NCBI GenBank assembly: GCA_027422505.1
Contig: JAPQWV010000001.1
Coordinates: 6,944,001-7,008,000 of the forward strand
Source of the DNA: Craterostigma plantagineum
Lineage: Eukaryota; Streptophyta; Magnoliopsida; Lamiales; Linderniaceae
Direction of reading: 5' to 3'
Length of the DNA: 64,000 nucleotides
Both the position numbers and the translations under genes were made by a program. Shown here one piece after another: positions 1-9,350 of the stretch (position 1 is the stretch's first letter; every line of letters starts with the position of its first letter). The notes beneath the pieces were generated by a model, which was not told the origin of the DNA, did no database searches, and worked only from the letters and a program-made list of their open reading frames with translations.

Positions 1-1135
1 TTAACTGTAGGTCCAATAAAATTAAGAAATCAGCCCATTAAACAATATAAAACTCGACAACATCTCTGTATGATATTGAGAATGGGGGTTTTTATTTCAT
101 AAAACACGGAGCCGACATGCTAAATTCGTGCTAGGCCCATCGACCCAAAAACAACGAAATAAGCCCAACACTTCCCCGTCTTCCTTATAGCTCGCCATGG
201 TGCGGGGCTTACGCGGGCCAGCCTACACGAGTCACGGGCTTTATCGAAGCGGGCTAGCCCATTGTCCAGCCACCTAAGCGAAACAAAATTACTGATATAT
301 TTTGTGCAATATGAGTTTAATATGTTTTTCTTACATTAATTTTAAGAAATCAGCCCATTAAATAATACAAAACTCGACAACTTCTGTGTAAGAATGGGGG
401 TTTAATTCATAAAACACGTACCCGACATGCTAAATTCCTGCTGACCAAGTTACTAGCTACCCACCTTTTTCCCCGTACAATTAATTGTGGGCCAAAACCC
501 TGAACGAGCCCATGAAAAGCAATCTCATAGGCCCATCGACCCAAAAGACCAACGAAGTAAGCCCAACACTTCATAGCTCGTCTTCCTTATAGATCGCCAT
601 GTACGGGCATAAGCGGGCCAGCCTACATGGATCACGGGGCCAGCCTACACGGGTCACGAGTTTTAGCAAGGCGGGCTAGCCCGTGGCCCAACCAACTAAG
701 CTAAACATATTTACTAATTTGGTTTGTGCAATATGAGCTTAATAAATGTATTTCTTAGATTAACTGTAGGTCCAATAAAATTAAGAAATCAATCCATTAA
801 ATAACATAAAACTCGACAACATCTGTATGAGAATGTGGGCTTATTTCATAAAACACGAAGCCAACATGCTAAATTCGTGCCGACCAAGTTACTCGTTTCC
901 CACCTTTTTTCCCCATACTATTAATTGCGGGCCAAAACCCTGCACGAGCCCATGAAAATAGCAATCCCATAGGCCCATCGACCCAAAAGGTCAACGAAGT
1001 TAGCCCAACACTTCCCAGCTCGTCTTCCTTATAGCTTGCCATGGTACGGGCCTAAGCGGGCCAGCCACATGGTTTACGGGCTTTAGCGAGGAGGGCTAGC
1101 TGGTGGTCCTGACACGTCAGCGAACATATTTGCTG
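1..1135. repeat. Three long tandem repeat copies upstream of an LTR-like promoter
   Basis: Three imperfect copies begin near 1, 335 and 761. Each carries the same order of landmarks: a 'ttaagaaatcagcccatta' type start, 'aactcgacaac', 'cataaaacac', 'gcccatcgacccaaaa', 'cttccttatag' and a 'gcgggctagc' GC-rich stretch. Copy lengths differ (roughly 335 to 430 bp) because of internal indels. No reading frame is conserved. The array runs directly into a TATA box at 1138, so it most likely forms the repeated upstream (U3) part of a retrotransposon LTR. That interpretation is inference; an independent satellite-like duplication is possible. Confidence 0.75.
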
Positions 1136-1137
1136 CC

Positions 1138-1460
1138 TATAAATAGGCTGCAACGATCAATGCAAAGGGATATCCCTCGTATAGAAGAGAGGTCAGAGAT
1201 AGAGAGAAAAATAATAGAGGGTTTGTCGGGTATTTTCTCCGACTATAAAGAGAGATATTGAGGGTTTTCTCCTTTATAGGTTGAGGGGTTGTAACTACTA
1301 TATTTTCCTCTATGGTGAATTCTTCTTCCTTGCCCGTGGTTTTTACCCCGATTTGTTTTGAGGTTTTCCACATTAAATCTCGGTGTCCATATTTTATCTT
1401 TAATTGCTCAAATATTAGCTGCGCTATTACTCGACCGGTCTACTGCCACGCCGACATTCC
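1138..1460 (+). mobile_element. Putative LTR promoter/R-U5 fragment
   Basis: A TATAAATA box lies at 1138-1145, followed by AG-rich leader sequence. The 3' part, with 'ccacattaaatctcggtg' near 1367, resembles the end of Ty1/copia-type LTRs. No primer-binding site, polypurine tract or coding domain follows, so this may be a solo LTR or a fragment. Exact ends and a target duplication were not found. Sequence from 1460 to 2100 shows no gene, only an AT microsatellite (1803-1845) and a poly-T run (1848-1862). Confidence 0.45.
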
Positions 1461-2079
1461 AATAATCCCTTGATTACGGTCTTCAACTCTCTTATATGGA
1501 TAAAGGTCTTCGATGATTGATTGATGATGATCTTCGATCTCTTTATTGACTTGCCATATTAAGCGTGATTGAGTCTTAATGTGACATCCTCGATTACAGA
1601 GGTGGAGTCAGGAAACTATAAGAGGGTAGGCAAAATAATAATAATAATTTAAAATATAACAAAATAATTTTAATAATTACAAAAATATACCATTCGAGCT
1701 TGTACCGAATGTTAGCATCGTAGTCGCAAATTACAGTCGTTAATCAAGGTCTCTTTGTAGTTGTAAAATAGTTTTCAATATTAACATATCTTTGTTTTCA
1801 ATATATGCATATATATATATATATATGCACATATATATACACATTAGTTTTTTTTTTTTTTCAGGGTAGGCGGCAAAGCATCCCTCCGCCCATGCTTGAT
1901 TATTACTCCCACGATTCCCTCAGTTATGAACAAAACCGATCCGTGATTTGTCAGTGTAACAAATCACATCATTCGTTATTACTTCACAATCACGTCATTC
2001 CTTATTACTTCTATCATCCTTATCTCTATTTGATTGGTTATTATTATATCAGACACAAAAATTAGATGCGGAATTCATT

Positions 2080-2351
2080 TTGTCTAAATTATGAGTATTA
2101 GAAACGGATTTTTACATGGTTATTTTATTTAATTTAAAAAAATTAATGCTTTTATTTAGACACGGATTAAATATGGAAATGAAAATGGAAATGTGACAAA
2201 AGTTCCGGTATATATTCATGTTTAAATTTGCTTCGAGAACAACGTCTACGGATCAGACATATATAATTTCGTGTCTAATGACTCAGTAGATATGGAATTC
2301 CTGGTTTTAGACACCGAATTTTCGTGTCTAATATGTATTTTTCTTGTAGTG
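2080..2351 (+). mobile_element. 3' terminus of a CACTA (En/Spm) element
   Basis: The segment ends at 2338-2351 in 'tttttcttgtagtg', the reverse complement of the CACTACAAGAAAAA terminus common in plant CACTA transposons. Before it lie degenerate subterminal repeats based on 'tagacac(g)ga' and its complement (near 2157, 2250, 2271, 2306 and 2325), also typical of CACTA ends. No matching 5' terminus was seen upstream, so the element is truncated or its other end has diverged. Confidence 0.55.
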
Positions 2352-2490
2352 TTAATTTTTTAAAATATTATTTTTTTTTCAAATAATGTATATCTTTATA
2401 AAAATTTATATGTTTGGTTAATGACGTGCAGCTCTGTAACTTTTTTAGGTTTAGTGTGTGTGTGTATATTATATATATATATATATATAC

Positions 2491-2880
2491 TAAGAGATTT
2501 GTTATAGTGCCCACCTACCGTGAGCAACAACCGTGAGCACCATAAGCAAATCTCTCTATTTTTTGCGTTTTTTCATTACCAACGTCGCCAACACATTCGT
2601 AGACCCTTTCATATCTATTGCTAACCTAAATCGCCATTTCCAACAAGTTAATTTTAAAAAAAACTACCATCACCTCGGCAAGTCGTCCACATGTGAATAA
2701 TAAATAATGATTTTTTTGAAAACTTAACGTGTTGGAGAGGGCGATTTAGGTTAGCAATGGATATGAGAGGGTCTACGGAGGTGTTGACAACGTTGGGAAT
2801 CGAAAAAACGCAAAAAATTGAAAGATTTGCTTATAGTGCTCACGGTGGTTGCTCACAGTAGGTGGGCACCATAGCAAACC
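2491..2880. mobile_element. Foldback / Mutator-type MITE with ~155-bp inverted repeats
   Basis: Left arm 2491-2645 and right arm about 2730-2880 are inverted copies at roughly 85% identity by eye. Shared blocks include 'gtgcccacctac', 'gtgagcaac', 'aagcaaatct', 'ttttttgcg' and 'gcgatttaggttagcaat', and about 80 bp of AT-rich spacer separates the arms. Long terminal inverted repeats without coding capacity fit a non-autonomous Mutator-like foldback element. Both flanks are AT-rich (tatatatac versus tgtatatac), which may hide a 9-bp target duplication. Sequence from 2881 to 3572 contains no recognisable gene. Confidence 0.85.
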
Positions 2881-3572
2881 TGTATATACTAATACACTTT
2901 TCACATATGACAAGAAACAACTACTTTTTCCTCGATATCGATTAGTTAAGCCTATTATTGCTAAACTCAATTCCCAGATGAGTCTACAAAATGAGGGTTT
3001 TTAACATCTTTGTGTTTTAGTGTGTGTACACAACTATGCCTTTGTTCGTATCTATTTATACTCAGATTCTTAGAGGATCACTTCCGTTCTAGTATCCTAC
3101 AACTAATACATATTTTAGACAATTAACAAAGGCATGCCTTATCGGATCGAATTAATCATATCCTTAAAAGAAGAAAAAACAGCATTGATTTTTACAAAAT
3201 TACAATCAAATGGATCACTGTTACATGTATGTACCAATTCACGAGAATAAATTATGTTTTTAGCATCTCTTTCTAAATATTACACTTCAATTTTATTTCT
3301 ACCACACTTCTTTTTTTCTTGCGAAATTGGAGCGCTCCTATGAGACGTTTGTCGTTTCGAAAAAAATTTGGCAATTGTGGGGCAAAATCGTTTTACGGAC
3401 ATTATACGCAAGTGCCTAAGATAACCTCTTACTTTATAAGTTTGATATATTATTTTATGTATAATATATTTGACCATTACGAAGAATTGCCCAAGTTTCA
3501 TACAACCATAGATATAAATTGATTAGTATCCGTACAAGGCACTTTTTTTCACATACAATAGATTAGGGTTTC

Positions 3573-3775
3573 TGTAAAAGAGTGTATATAATTCTGACAG
3601 GATCAATCTGTAATTCTGTAAAGTATTCTTAGACTGATAGGTAAAGTAGATAATAGCAAGGGCTAAGATGCAAACTGTGTGACTCGATATATACACGGCT
3701 TAGTGTATATGTTATTATTATTATTTTCCTTTTTAACAAACTCTGGTTTACACTTTACTCTATTATTAACTAACA
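3573..3775 (+). repeat. 5' LTR of copia element 1
   Basis: It begins TGTAAAAG and ends ACTAACA directly before the primer-binding site. It matches the 3' LTR at 13900-14094 apart from small indels, such as an extra 'taattctgtaaag' near 3613. A 'gatatatacac' stretch around 3685 is a possible promoter. Confidence 0.93.
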
Positions 3776-3789
3776 TGGTATCAGAGCCA
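3776..3789 (+). other. Primer-binding site of copia element 1
   Basis: The sequence tggtatcagagcca immediately follows the 5' LTR. It is complementary to the 3' end of initiator tRNA-Met, the usual copia primer. Confidence 0.9.
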
Positions 3790-3818
3790 CGCTGGCTCAA
3801 CAGCCGGAAAAACAAGAT

Positions 3819-4138
3819 TTGATACTGAAGAAACAAGAACATCGAAGCATCGACCTAAAACTGGCGGAATCAGAGAAATCTGATAATGACTTTCAACAAG
3901 AGATTAATCAAGAAGACAACGAAGACAACAGCAGATCGATTGATCGAGGCAATTCAAGGCTGTTGAACATGGATTTCAACGATCCTCTATATCTACATCC
4001 GTCACATACTCCAAACCTTGATTTGGTGACAGAAATTCTGAAAGGAGCATAGAACTACAAGGTCTGGAGTCGGGAAATGCTCATTGCGCTCGAAGCAGAA
4101 AACAAACTAGGATTTATTGATGGCTCCTGTGCGCGGCC
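3819..4138 (+). pseudogene. gag N-terminus of copia element 1, cut by nested insertion
   Basis: The frame from 3819 encodes an acidic leader and then a typical copia gag start, with 'NPLYLHPSHTP'-like residues (here N-D-P-L-Y-L-H-P) near 3989-4015. A TAG at 4050 interrupts it, after which the next residues (N-Y-K-V-W-S-R-E-M) continue the family pattern in frame. The reading frame then runs into the LTR of the nested Athila-like element at 4139. Gag coding resumes after 9350, so the 5.2-kb insertion split one gene. The product would have been the nucleocapsid polyprotein that forms virus-like particles in the cytoplasm. Confidence 0.8.
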
Positions 4139-6511
4139 TGATAAATAAAATTAATATTATATTCTATACCCCGTAAAAGCATATTATCGGTTGTTATTTA
4201 TATGAATTTCATCGGATATCATACGTATAACGTTTATATTTGATTTTTGACAGATATTCGAAAAAAGAACTAAAACCGAAAATATTGGGGCTTGAAATAA
4301 ATTTGAGAAACCATCAACCAAAAATCGGCCCAAAACAATTGGGCCGAAGAATTAATTTCAGCCCAGAAGAGAAGCCCAAGCCCAAGTTATATAAAAAAAA
4401 GGATATAAAAATAAAATAGAAGATAGCTACGAACGACACGCAAGCCCCGCAAGCACAACTGATGAAGATTTGCAAGGAAGAAATCGAAGAAAATCTCACG
4501 CCTCCAAGAAAGTCACGGCTCGAGGAAGAATATCTCTCGCAGACTTTGAGTTGCCATTTTGAAGATCATGTCTGTACCTTCACCATCTATAAAAGGAGCA
4601 ATGGAGATCGAACCTTGAAGCATCTGATATCGATCTTTCTGCTCAAACACACACCTCTCCACTCAACACCTCACTGCCATCGACCCACCTCACCACCAAG
4701 CACCTCAACCACCACCCATGTCAAAACGTTGAACACCAAGCCTCTCAAGCACCCACATCAAGCAAGTACCTCTCAAACAACCACCTCTGAACCATCGCTC
4801 AAACACCCACCTCAAGGAGACACCTCACCAAAAGCTACACCTTACGTACGGGCCAAAGAAGTTACCATCAAGCAAGGCAGCCACGCGTGAATTGGTGTGA
4901 GGCAGTCGTGCGTTGAGCGGGACAACGAATCGGGATCATCAGCAGCACATAACGGTCGCGGCGAAGTAGTAACGAGTAAGGTAATACGCTATCCTTGGAC
5001 TACGGTTGGGCTGCGTGGGTGTTAGGAAGCAAAGAAGGGGTAGCTAAGTGGTTGCCGTGAGAATTCCCAACTCGCCCACAACCTGTTCGACATAATTCCT
5101 CACTGAAATATTAAAACTCGGAGGCGAAATTCAGGGAAGAAAAATATGTTTTTTTCCTCGTTGTTATTTACGCTTGTCGTTATGTTAATATTTCATATGA
5201 GTAGCTAATTTTTCTATGTGCTTGGGATAAGATGAACGCTAGGTAGAAATACTGGACGTAAAATACTCGTGAACACGAAATGTTGGCTATTTATCATTTA
5301 TGATTTTTGTTGTCCAAATTAATATGTCTATGTGTTGATTTGAATATCACTTCGATATGTCTATGTGTTGATGTGATTTCGTGGTAATATCGTTTTAGGG
5401 CGACAGCTAGGGTTGCAAACAAATCGAACTTTTTTGGTTCGATTCGCGATTCGATTCGAAATTTTAAAATTCGAATTCGAATATTTAGAATACGAATCCG
5501 AATAAGAATATTCTTTTTGATTAGAGAAATATACGAATACGAATATGAAATCACAATATTCGATTCGAAAATTAATCGAATTATTCGATTCGAATAATAT
5601 AACATAAAATATAGTATAATTAATATATATTCACATATAATATATGATAACTCACTAAAAACATGTAAAATAATATGTTATAATTCAATATATGTTTAGA
5701 TATAATTTATTATAATTTAATATATATTTTAAATATAATATTGTTTACATTTTATTAAATAAAAAATAAAAGATGACTTTGAATAAAGATATTCGATATT
5801 CGATTCGAATATTCGAGAATATATTCGAATAAGAATCGATTTTATGATTCGATTAAATATTCGAGTATTTGTATTCGCAGTCGATTGTCATCCGAATACG
5901 AATAGAATATTGTGGTATTCGACTCGATTCGATTCGTTTGCAACCGTAGCCACAGCTAGAAAAACGGTTAGGCCCTTCATAAAATGATAGGAGTTCGATT
6001 ATAGGGCGACAGCAAATAATCGATCCTCGCTTAAGTAAATTAATAAATATTCTCACAACCGTCTAGGGCGACAGCAACTTCGGGCGTGAGTAGGAATTAC
6101 CGCGACTTAGTCATTATATTTGTGCTAACGATAATTTACGGCCTCGTCAATGATACCTAGCGGGATTCGAAATCCCGAGCACATTTGTTTTATATAAAAG
6201 ATTATTTTTAAATATTTAAGTTGTGTTTAAAGCTGTTGGTTTTGCTAGGTTGAGTTGTTAGAATTTATTTTATAAATCAAACCACAATTAAAAAATATTT
6301 ATTTAGGCTAAATATCGAAATGATAGGTTACTACTAGTACTCAACTTATTCCTCGTGTTCGATACTCGGATATTCGCTATAGCTATTCTACAAAGCGATA
6401 GGTACATTGCCTATCGCGCGTGGTGCTAGTTATAATATATTCGTTTTAATTATTACTTGACGTACTTGCACGAACTTCTATTTCATATATTAACGTACAC
6501 GCTCGCGATCA
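4139..6511 (+). repeat. 5' LTR of the nested Athila-like element
   Basis: It starts TGATAAATAAAA and ends GCTCGCGATCA. Its last 166 bp (6346-6511) match 9185-9350 closely. A TATA box (ctataaaagg) lies at about 4588, followed by low-complexity CACCTC-rich leader (4640-4860) that gives a spurious 142-residue frame. The motif 'agggcgacagc' occurs three times (5397, 6003, 6065). A hAT-like insertion occupies 5411-5951. Confidence 0.85.
5411..5951. mobile_element. AT-rich hAT-like element inside the Athila LTR
   Basis: A perfect 8-bp direct repeat, acagctag, lies at 5403-5410 and 5952-5959, the size expected for hAT elements. The ends are inverted around GGTTGCAAAC(A/G)AATCGA, although the right end has about six extra bases outside the inverted repeat. 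The interior is extremely AT-rich and consists largely of degenerate ATTCGATTCGAAT palindromes, with no coding capacity. Confidence 0.7.
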
Positions 6512-6517
6512 AGTTTT

Positions 6518-6534
6518 TGGCGCCGTTGCCGGGA
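6518..6534 (+). other. Primer-binding site of the Athila-like element
   Basis: The sequence tggcgccgttgccggga lies 6 bp after the LTR end. It fits the tRNA-Asp-complementary site usual in Athila/Calypso-type elements. Confidence 0.85.
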
Positions 6535-7026
6535 ATAGATTGATATTAGGAACGCCGTAGTTCGGTAATTTAGCCACATTTTTTTTTGTTATTAATAATT
6601 TTAGCTATTTGCATTTTATTTGTTTAAGTGGATTTAGCTACTTATTCGTTCTTGGTTTACTTGTTTGCTCTTTATTTGATAATCATCGCTTTAGTTTATT
6701 TATATTGTTTATTTGTCTACTACTTGCTACCTTTTCATTCGCGTGTCAAATGTACCTTCAATAGTGAACGACCCGAAGCCATCCATCGGGTCCCATCGTT
6801 GAAGTAGATCCAGATTTCGAGCGAAAGTTACGCAGACAACTCATACGACTCCGAAGCTAGCAATAGTTCTCAGGAAGCGCTGGTAGCTACTTAGAGGACA
6901 ACTCTCAGGAGTCGACAGCAAATCATCATGTAGTGACGTCCGTAGATAGTCGAGAGACAGAAGTAAAGATGGCAGATCGCAGAGTACCTGTCCACCCTCC
7001 AGAAGAGGAGCAATCACTACAAAGAC

Positions 7027-8268
7027 TTGCTCAAGAGCGCCATGCTAGGTGGTACAGAGTCGGCTATCGTTATCCCGTCGATCGAGAACAACAACTTCGA
7101 GCTGAAGCACTCTTGGCTCCAGATGATCTTTCAGATGGCCCAGTTCGAGGGAAACCCCGATGATGACCCATATTCACACTTGAAGGCCTTCTTGACAGTG
7201 ACAGACACCATCAAGATAAATGGAGTCTCGAGCGATGCAATCAAGCTAATGCTGTTTCCCTTCTCGCTCAAGTTTAGGGCGAAGGACTGGCTGGACATGT
7301 TACCGCCTAGATCGATCACTACATGGGAAGAACTGCGAGCTGCATTCATCGGTCATTACTTCCCGCTGTCAAAGGTGCTAAACTTAAAGATGGAGATCTC
7401 CCTTTTTCACCAGAAGGATTCGGAGAACCTCTACGAGGTATGGGAGAGATACAAGTCACTATTGAAGAAATGCCCGCAACATGGGATGTCGAATGCCGCC
7501 ATGATCAATCGATTTCACGAGGGCCTCAACAATCAGACAGTTGACATGCTAGACGGAGCCGCAGGAGGAGGGCTCGTGAAGCTTAATGCCACAGACGCCT
7601 GGAATCTAATCGACGACTACTCAAGGAACAGCTTCGTGAGAGGAAATACGAGGATCAAGACTCCAGGAGTGTTTGGCGTGAGCGAGGAGACTGCCACAAA
7701 TGCCAAGTTCGAGGCGCTCCAGCAACAGATCGCGACAACCAACTCTCAACTTCAGACGGTCATTAACACACTACCACCAAAGGCCGGGCAAGCACAGCCC
7801 GTGAATGCCATTATGACCACTACACTACCTCAGAAGTCGTACATAGCACAATGCGGAATTTGTGGCGCAGCTCATGAGACCTCAAAGTGCCAACTCGGGC
7901 AGTCACTAGAGCACGTGGACTACATGGAGAATTACCATGGCCAACGGAGTTTCCAACCTCGAGCGCACCCCAATCTGGCATACGGGAATCAGAACCACCA
8001 CAGGCAAGGACCGCCGGAATTTCAGCCCAGACCGTCTGGTTTCCAAGGCGAACCACCACGACAGTATCAGAACGCATCCGCGGGGTCAGGATCTGACGAT
8101 ATGAGGGAGATGAAGGACATGATGAAGACGCTTCTCATGAATTTCAGCAACACCACCGCGGCTCACGAGAGTCGAATGACGAAGATGGAGGAGTATATGG
8201 AAGCGAACGACATACGCGCTCAGAACACAGACGCTTCGATCAAAAAGTTGGAGCAGCAAGTGGGCTAG
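7027..8268 (+). CDS. Gag polyprotein (Retrotrans_gag) of the Athila-like element
   Basis: An open frame of 413 residues encodes a plant Ty3/gypsy gag. The Retrotrans_gag core spans roughly residues 15-200, with the typical 'PYSHLKAF', 'FSLKFRAKDWLDMLP', 'TTWEELRAAFI' and 'FHEGLN' blocks. A CCHC-like knuckle (C-G-I-C-x5-H-x4-C) follows near residue 280, and the last ~60 residues look coiled-coil-forming. The product would package element RNA into particles. The start at 7027 is simply the first ATG; family members usually have an upstream N-terminus, and the non-coding-looking 6540-7026 may hold a decayed part. The frame ends at a TAG (8266), after which gag-like sequence (L-A-K-Q-L-V) continues in frame, so this stop is probably a mutation. 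Confidence 0.8.
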   Translation: MLKSAMLGGTESAIVIPSIENNNFELKHSWLQMIFQMAQFEGNPDDDPYSHLKAFLTVTDTIKINGVSSDAIKLMLFPFSLKFRAKDWLDMLPPRSITTWEELRAAFIGHYFPLSKVLNLKMEISLFHQKDSENLYEVWERYKSLLKKCPQHGMSNAAMINRFHEGLNNQTVDMLDGAAGGGLVKLNATDAWNLIDDYSRNSFVRGNTRIKTPGVFGVSEETATNAKFEALQQQIATTNSQLQTVINTLPPKAGQAQPVNAIMTTTLPQKSYIAQCGICGAAHETSKCQLGQSLEHVDYMENYHGQRSFQPRAHPNLAYGNQNHHRQGPPEFQPRPSGFQGEPPRQYQNASAGSGSDDMREMKDMMKTLLMNFSNTTAAHESRMTKMEEYMEANDIRAQNTDASIKKLEQQVG

Positions 8269-9187
8269 TTAGCGAAACAACTGGTGGGGCCAAATCAAGG
8301 ATCACTCCCGAGTTACACGGAGCCTAACCCTAAGGTGTATTGCAACGTGGTAACCCTGATAAGCGGGAGAAAATTGCAAGAAATAACCGCCAAGCATAAT
8401 TCAAAGGAGAAAACTAATTTCGAGGGCCACGACGAGCCAGAAGTGGAGGAAAGCAAGGGCAACGATGTCGAGAAGGTCAAGGCTGACAAAGGAAAGACGC
8501 GACCATTCGTGAAGCCGTACCAGCCGAAGATTCCGTACCCAGCTCGGCTGAGGGAGGCCGAACCTGAAAATGAGAAGGTCGAACCCGAAATAGAGGAGGC
8601 CGCGCCTGAAAAGAAAAGGAGGAGGGGGTTGCTCCAAGATCACCGGTCAATCGCGTCGAGGAAGAGAAAGTCTACAAGGAGATGGAGGTCGTGACTACGT
8701 CCTCTGTCAAGGCGTGTCAACCAAAGAAGTATTGTTGACGACGAGTTCGGTAAATTTCTTTCACTTTTCAAACAACTACATATTAACTTACCACTCGTCG
8801 AAGTCCTTGCACAGATACCTCGATGTGTGAAATACCTCAAGGACTTGCTCATGAACAAACGCAAGCTCAAAGATGTTTCTGCTAATTGTCTTCGAGGGGA
8901 GTGCTCCGCCGTCGTGCAAATGAATATCCCGAAGAAGCTAAAGGATCCAGGGAGTTTCACTATACCTTGTCTTATTGGTAATTTATATATTCATAAGGCA
9001 TTTGCTGATTTAGGTGCTAGTATTAATTTGATGCCTTATTCTATGTTTAAGAAGCTTGGTTTAGGTGAACTCAAACCCATTAGGATGAGTATACTATTAG
9101 CGGATAGATCTATTACGTATCCTAGGGGTATTATAGAGGATGTGTTAGTCAAGGTTAATAAGTTTATTATTCGTGTGGATTTTGTTA
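8269..9187 (+). pseudogene. gag C-terminus and aspartic protease remnant
   Basis: After the gag stop, the region to about 8690 reads as a Lys/Glu-rich linker and then loses frame. From 8827 to 9187 a frame encodes the retropepsin part: 'LKDPGSFTIPC', the catalytic motif D-L-G-A-S-I-N-L near 9007-9030, and 'KPIRMSILLADRS', ending at 'VNKFI..VDFVI'. At 9185 the coding sequence stops abruptly and joins LTR sequence. Reverse transcriptase, which should follow, is absent. The protease would have cut the gag-pol polyprotein. Confidence 0.8.
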
Positions 9188-9350
9188 TTCCTCGTGTTCG
9201 ATACTCGGGTATTCACTATAGCTATTCTACAAAGCGATAGGTACATTGCCTATCGCGCGTGATGCTAGTTATAATATATTCGTTTTAATTATTACTTGAC
9301 GTAATTGCACGAAATTCTATTTCATATATTAACGTACACGCTCGCGATCA
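9185..9350 (+). repeat. Truncated 3' LTR of the Athila-like element
   Basis: These 166 bp match 6346-6511, the last part of the 5' LTR, with a few substitutions. The first ~2.2 kb of the LTR is missing. The breakpoint carries the microhomology 'ttattc', shared by the protease coding sequence and the LTR. The copy ends ...CTCGCGATCA, the LTR terminus. Confidence 0.88.

Larger units (their letters stand above)
4139..9350 (+). mobile_element. Nested Athila-like Ty3/gypsy element with internal deletion
   Basis: This element sits inside copia gag: the copia sequence reads through smoothly when 4139-9350 is removed, and ggcc is repeated at the two junctions (cggcc / tggcc, one mismatch from a 5-bp target duplication). 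It starts with TG, has a 2.37-kb 5' LTR (4139-6511), a tRNA-Asp-type primer-binding site (6518-6534), gag, and an aspartic protease with the DLGAS signature. RT, RNase H and integrase are missing, and the 3' LTR survives only as its last 166 bp (9185-9350). DLGASINL plus this primer-binding site point to the Athila/Tat group. It cannot be autonomous. Confidence 0.88.

Noticed and set aside
1805..2065. 86-residue frame starting in a TA/CA microsatellite
   Set aside because: Low-complexity start, no domain, no splice signals.
4462..4890. 142-residue Thr/Pro/His-rich frame
   Set aside because: It lies within the leader part of the Athila-like LTR and reflects CACCTC low-complexity sequence.
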